Shown here piece after piece: positions 60,430-64,000 of a stretch of 64,000 bases of DNA (within the stretch, counting starts at the first letter, position 1; each line of letters starts with the position of its first letter). Source of the stretch: Elysia crispata (Eukaryota > Mollusca > Gastropoda > Plakobranchidae). The DNA is taken from contig JAWDGP010002506.1 of assembly GCA_033675545.1 (NCBI GenBank), positions 62,001 through 126,000 of the forward strand, in the 5' to 3' direction. The notes under the pieces were generated by a model. That model was given only the letters and a program-made list of their open reading frames with translations, was not told the origin of the DNA and searched no databases. Made by a program: the position numbers and the translations under genes.

Positions 60430-61620
60430 ATATTTAATGTATCAAAGTTCTCAGGAACTTATCAGCCTATCCTTATTGAATAAATCTTATGGCTTGACTG
60501 TTAATGCCCAACTTCTGCATTTTCTTGAAAGTTATAACTGTTAATGACTGGAACTCAACTCTCATTTTATTGACATGAATTCTTTTAATGTCCCTTCCTA
60601 TTGTTTATGTTAGGTTATAATAAGTCAAAATTTCTACTTCATACCTGGATCAAGCTTAATGTCACTATTTAAGTACATGCAGTTATATGTACTTCTTTAT
60701 TGTATGAAATGTATAAAGGAATTGAAATGTAGGGACTTCAATTTTAGGTCTAGATCTAGATCTCTAGATTCCACTCCAGGCCTTGGTCTAGAGTTGTGCA
60801 AATTTAAGTAAATGCAGTTATTTCTTGCTTATGAAATGTGTATATTATTTATTGAGAGAAGATCAAGTTAAGCCTAGGTCTAGATTCAAATGATGAATTA
60901 GAGACATAGATAAGTGCTCAATCTTTCATTTAAAACAGCCGCCTTTTTATAGAATTTAAAGTAGACTTTTTAGCGTTATTTAATTAAGTTTTAAGCTAAA
61001 TTCTACACCTATTTCAGTGATGAGTTTGTATCTACTTTGTATTCAGTTTTTTACGCCAATCATGCGGCATGCTACTTAAAAGTTTGCTTTTTTTTTTTTT
61101 GCAAGAGTTTAAAAAGTGTGTGCTTTTACAAAAAATTAAAACTTTATAGTTCAATGCTCATCTTTTGTGAAGATCTTGACCAACTAAGAGTAGAATTTTG
61201 TTCCATTCTTCTCACCACCTTGCTCATTACTTTGTAATTTTTTTCCCGGTATATTATTGGTTTTTACTTGATGGCAATGTTGTATTTCAGTTTTTTTGTC
61301 TCTCACCTTTGAAATGTTTTTTTTTTAATTTTCTTTTATATCATTTTCAAATTTAGTTAGCTAAAGTTTTTTCTACTGACACACTCCTTCATGATCCAGG
61401 TAACAGAGGGATAGCATCACTTTTTACTTGACATAAACCTTGTTGAATGTTGCATGTGAATGATACTTGTGAATTGACAGGGGAAAAAAGCTATAGGAGC
61501 TAAAGAACATAGGTGAATACCCACACTACATTTATGCGAAACACATTGTTGGTTTAGAAAGTTTAAACTAAAGATAAAAGCTACACTTATGTAACATGTA
61601 TTGATGTTTTGATATTTCAG
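60430..61620. other. AT-rich spacer
   Basis: No coding segment supported. A GATCTA run lies at 60748-60769 and several T runs at 61090-61330. Confidence 0.5.
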
Positions 61621-62951
61621 ATGTCAGATGAAGAGGAGAATGATGGACAGACTCCGCAATTAGCAGCGAAAACTGGGGGTCCCATTGCTGGTAAGAATAG
61701 TAAATTATTCAGTACATTAAACGTGTTTGAACATTTTTTTTTCTGAAAATTGTTTGCAAACCATGTCAAAAGCCAGCATTGCACAATTACGATTTATATG
61801 TAAGGAATGGCAATGAGAATCAGATATGGTGTAATTAAATATCTATTACAATGATTGAAGTAGAAGCCTGCAAGGTAAGCTTTGTGTATTCATTGCATCA
61901 TGCAGATCTAGGCTAGACTTCCTTTGTTTAGGACAGACAACTTGTTGATCATGTAGATGTAAGCTTATCTAGCTGTTAGTTCGACCATAGAGTCCTATTG
62001 GAAGCAAGCTTAATGGTCGGCAGTACCGTTGTCTACAAAGACTAATATAAGAAATATATACAGAAAAAAATAACGGGCTTATAATATACTAGAATCGCAT
62101 TGCATGCAAGATCCAGCTGTAAAAGGGTCCCATTGTACCCTACCTATAATTGACATTTGAAAACAGGTAAAACTCTGAATGAAATGTATTTGAAATTTTA
62201 TTTTTCAGTCAAAAACGTCTTCATGAATCTGAGGCCAAAGAAAAAGACAATGACTGCAAGCTAGAAGGAGAAGAAACCTCATGCACAGTTTCAAGCTGAG
62301 TACCGACAAATACTTTGGGTCGGGAGGATGAGGAAAAGTGGTCAGTACACTGCTCCAAGCAAATAGTGCATGTAAAGAATTGGCGCAACAACTTCACGGA
62401 GGAGCAGAAAGTGGAGCGAAGGAATAAAACCAGTGCCAGAAACAAATTGAAAAGGTCAGAATTTTATTATAGTGTGTCATTGTGTCTATGAAAATAACTT
62501 TCCAAATTATTGAAGAATTACATTATAACCCTTTGTGACCTTGTGATATACAAGTACAATGTAAGTCTAAAATATGCATAATTATTCTCGATAACATTCA
62601 GTACCTAGGTGCAGCTTTGAAATACGCTATTAGTGCTCATTAGCATTTTAAATGCATTAAATTTGTCATTATTTGATTTTGTCATCTTGTTTACTGGGGA
62701 ATAGTGCTTTCCACACTGAGACTGACAACAGTACTGTCTATCCATTCCACACCTTCTCCCACCCCCTCTTGATGCGATCTTTTCTGTAAAGACTTTGAGG
62801 TTGTGAACCTTGAGGTGTTGAAGACATAAGCACTGCACTGTTTCTTCCACCTCCTCTACTCTTATTGCAGAACGGTTTAACTTAAAATCCCTCTCATCAC
62901 TGCTCATCTCTCGCTCTCTTCACCCCCAAATGCTTTCTCTTCCCGTGCTAC

Positions 62952-63017
<66 letters not shown>

Positions 63018-63407
63018 GTCTTTCAAAATGCAGAGGCAAGACTGGCATCCAGATCTAGCTCTGTGCTTTGAGCATAGTTCTGACTCTGAGCCCCCCCCCC
63101 CCTTCTTTCAAATGATTGTAGGTGCAGATTTTAGGTGCCGTGCATCGATACAGGTCGTCAGCAGTGTTTTTAAGTGCTGTCGAATGTGCATTGATTGTTG
63201 ATAACGATTTCTAAAATTCATTCTTTTTTCCATCGTCATTCCCCTTTTCCTCATTCCTCAAACTCCAGGATGACAGAAAAACTGGCGGAAAAGGCTTCCA
63301 GTACCCCAACTGTGACGACACAGACAGGCAGAACAACCAGAATACGTGTAATTACACTGAACTTGTTGGGACCTGCATGCAAAATGTTTTGCTTTCATTA
63401 CACATGA
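61621..63407 (+). pseudogene. Copy 2 of the basic, HMG-like small-protein gene (probably broken)
   Basis: Block A 61621-61690 (ATG after TTTCAG; codes MSDEEENDGQTPQLAAKTGG, then PIAG; donor GTAAGAAT). Block B 62209-62454 (acceptor TTTTTCAG, donor GTCAGA). Block C 63269-63407 (acceptor CTCCAG; codes RMTEKLAEKASSTPTVTT and more, to a TGA). Block B joined to A stops after about 17 residues. Its homologous coding sense is spread over three frames: RLHESEAKEKDND, then KKPHAQFQAEYRQ, then REDEEKWSVHCSKQ and VKNWRNNFTEEQKVERRNKT. The B-to-C junction is in phase (KLK-R-MTEK). It is more complete than the copy at 49.6 kb but has at least two frameshifts. The protein family is a Lys/Arg/Glu-rich type of unknown function. 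Confidence 0.5.
62953..63019 (+). repeat. (TC)n microsatellite
   Basis: About 30 TC units, in the intron-like gap between blocks B and C of the basic-protein copy. Confidence 0.95.
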
Positions 63408-64000
63408 GTCTCTGAGAAACTTTTTGTTTCACCACCATGAATAATATTTACTTTTCTTAAAAATATTTTCTTTCAAGTTTTAAACCTGTATGATGCTTAC
63501 CTTATCCAATTCTCTTTGTATTTAATCTATGTACCGGTGTTCCACTTACTCATAAATAACTTTGGACATAAGTTAAGTATCTTTACTTCTTTATCAAAAT
63601 ACTGGAAAACATTACCATGTCTTTAGTATGTTTATAAGACACTAGATGTACATGTGTAATATTACAGTGGTTGATCGAGATCAATGTTGGAGATGAAAAC
63701 TTTCATGAAAGTTTAGAGCCAAACCAATGAAGCTTGGGTTTATAACAGTAGATGGGTACAGCAAAGACTTAAACAATTTTCTAACTCAACTTATGCACTG
63801 AATCGATAGAAATGTTAGATCTTGTCTATGCAGGGCCTACAAAGACCTTGAATTCAGTACCAATCAACTGTCATTTTGATGATGTATCTTGTTTCTTTTA
63901 TCATGTTTTGATTAGTATTCATGTGAAGAATAATGCTAATTTGTATACTACCATGGATTGAATGACAAATGTTAAGTTTTTGTTTTGTAATTTGTTTCAT
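63408..64000. other. AT-rich end of window
   Basis: No coding segment, RNA gene or repeat recognised. Confidence 0.5.

Noticed and set aside
62605..62907. 100-codon minus-strand ORF in the gap between blocks B and C of the basic-protein copy
   Set aside because: No family or splice context recognised. It starts with a plausible Met but lies in what looks like an intron of the opposite-strand copy.

Overview
This is eukaryotic nuclear DNA. It is AT-rich, intron-bearing and crowded with microsatellites, with no bacterial-style operons. An animal is indicated by a complete nine-exon USF2-type bHLH-leucine-zipper gene. A broken rhodopsin-like GPCR fragment resembles the large lineage-specific receptor families of molluscs, so a mollusc, perhaps a gastropod, is my best guess. 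That last step is inference.

Layout. (1) 1 to about 25.5 kb is one tandem satellite array, with about 38 head-to-tail monomers of roughly 640-680 bp. It is already running at the left edge and decays at its right edge. Most monomers carry a 14-bp palindrome that fits the RFX X-box consensus, an overlapping MYB-type site and a PAR-bZIP/E4BP4-type palindrome. Diagnostic variants recur about every three monomers, which indicates higher-order repeats. (2) 25.5-31 kb holds unique AT-rich DNA, a GPCR pseudogene fragment, a long CTN/CTG trinucleotide tract, a GA tract and an 11-copy 61-bp tandem repeat. (3) 36.68-53.71 kb is the USF gene on the minus strand. I could join nine coding exons with consistent phase into 344 codons; the DNA below 36.68 kb is probably 3' UTR and/or intergenic. 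(4) Intron 1 of USF holds, on the opposite strand, a decayed duplicate of a small basic-protein gene, and also a TIR-bearing DNA transposon remnant flanked by an unusual 30-bp direct repeat. (5) 53.7-54.3 kb is the presumed USF promoter, with CACGTG E-boxes (the site USF itself binds) and an 88-bp tandem duplication. (6) 54.3-60.4 kb holds an ATT/AGT microsatellite and two GC-rich minisatellites. Both are built from related 10-bp blocks grouped by three into 30-bp units, in opposite orientations, and are separated by tRNA-like SINE remnants. (7) 61.6-63.4 kb holds a second, less eroded copy of the basic-protein gene.

Only USF looks like an intact gene. The large ORFs (up to 1070 codons) over the second minisatellite arise because a 30-bp unit without stops leaves several frames open, and I do not call them genes.
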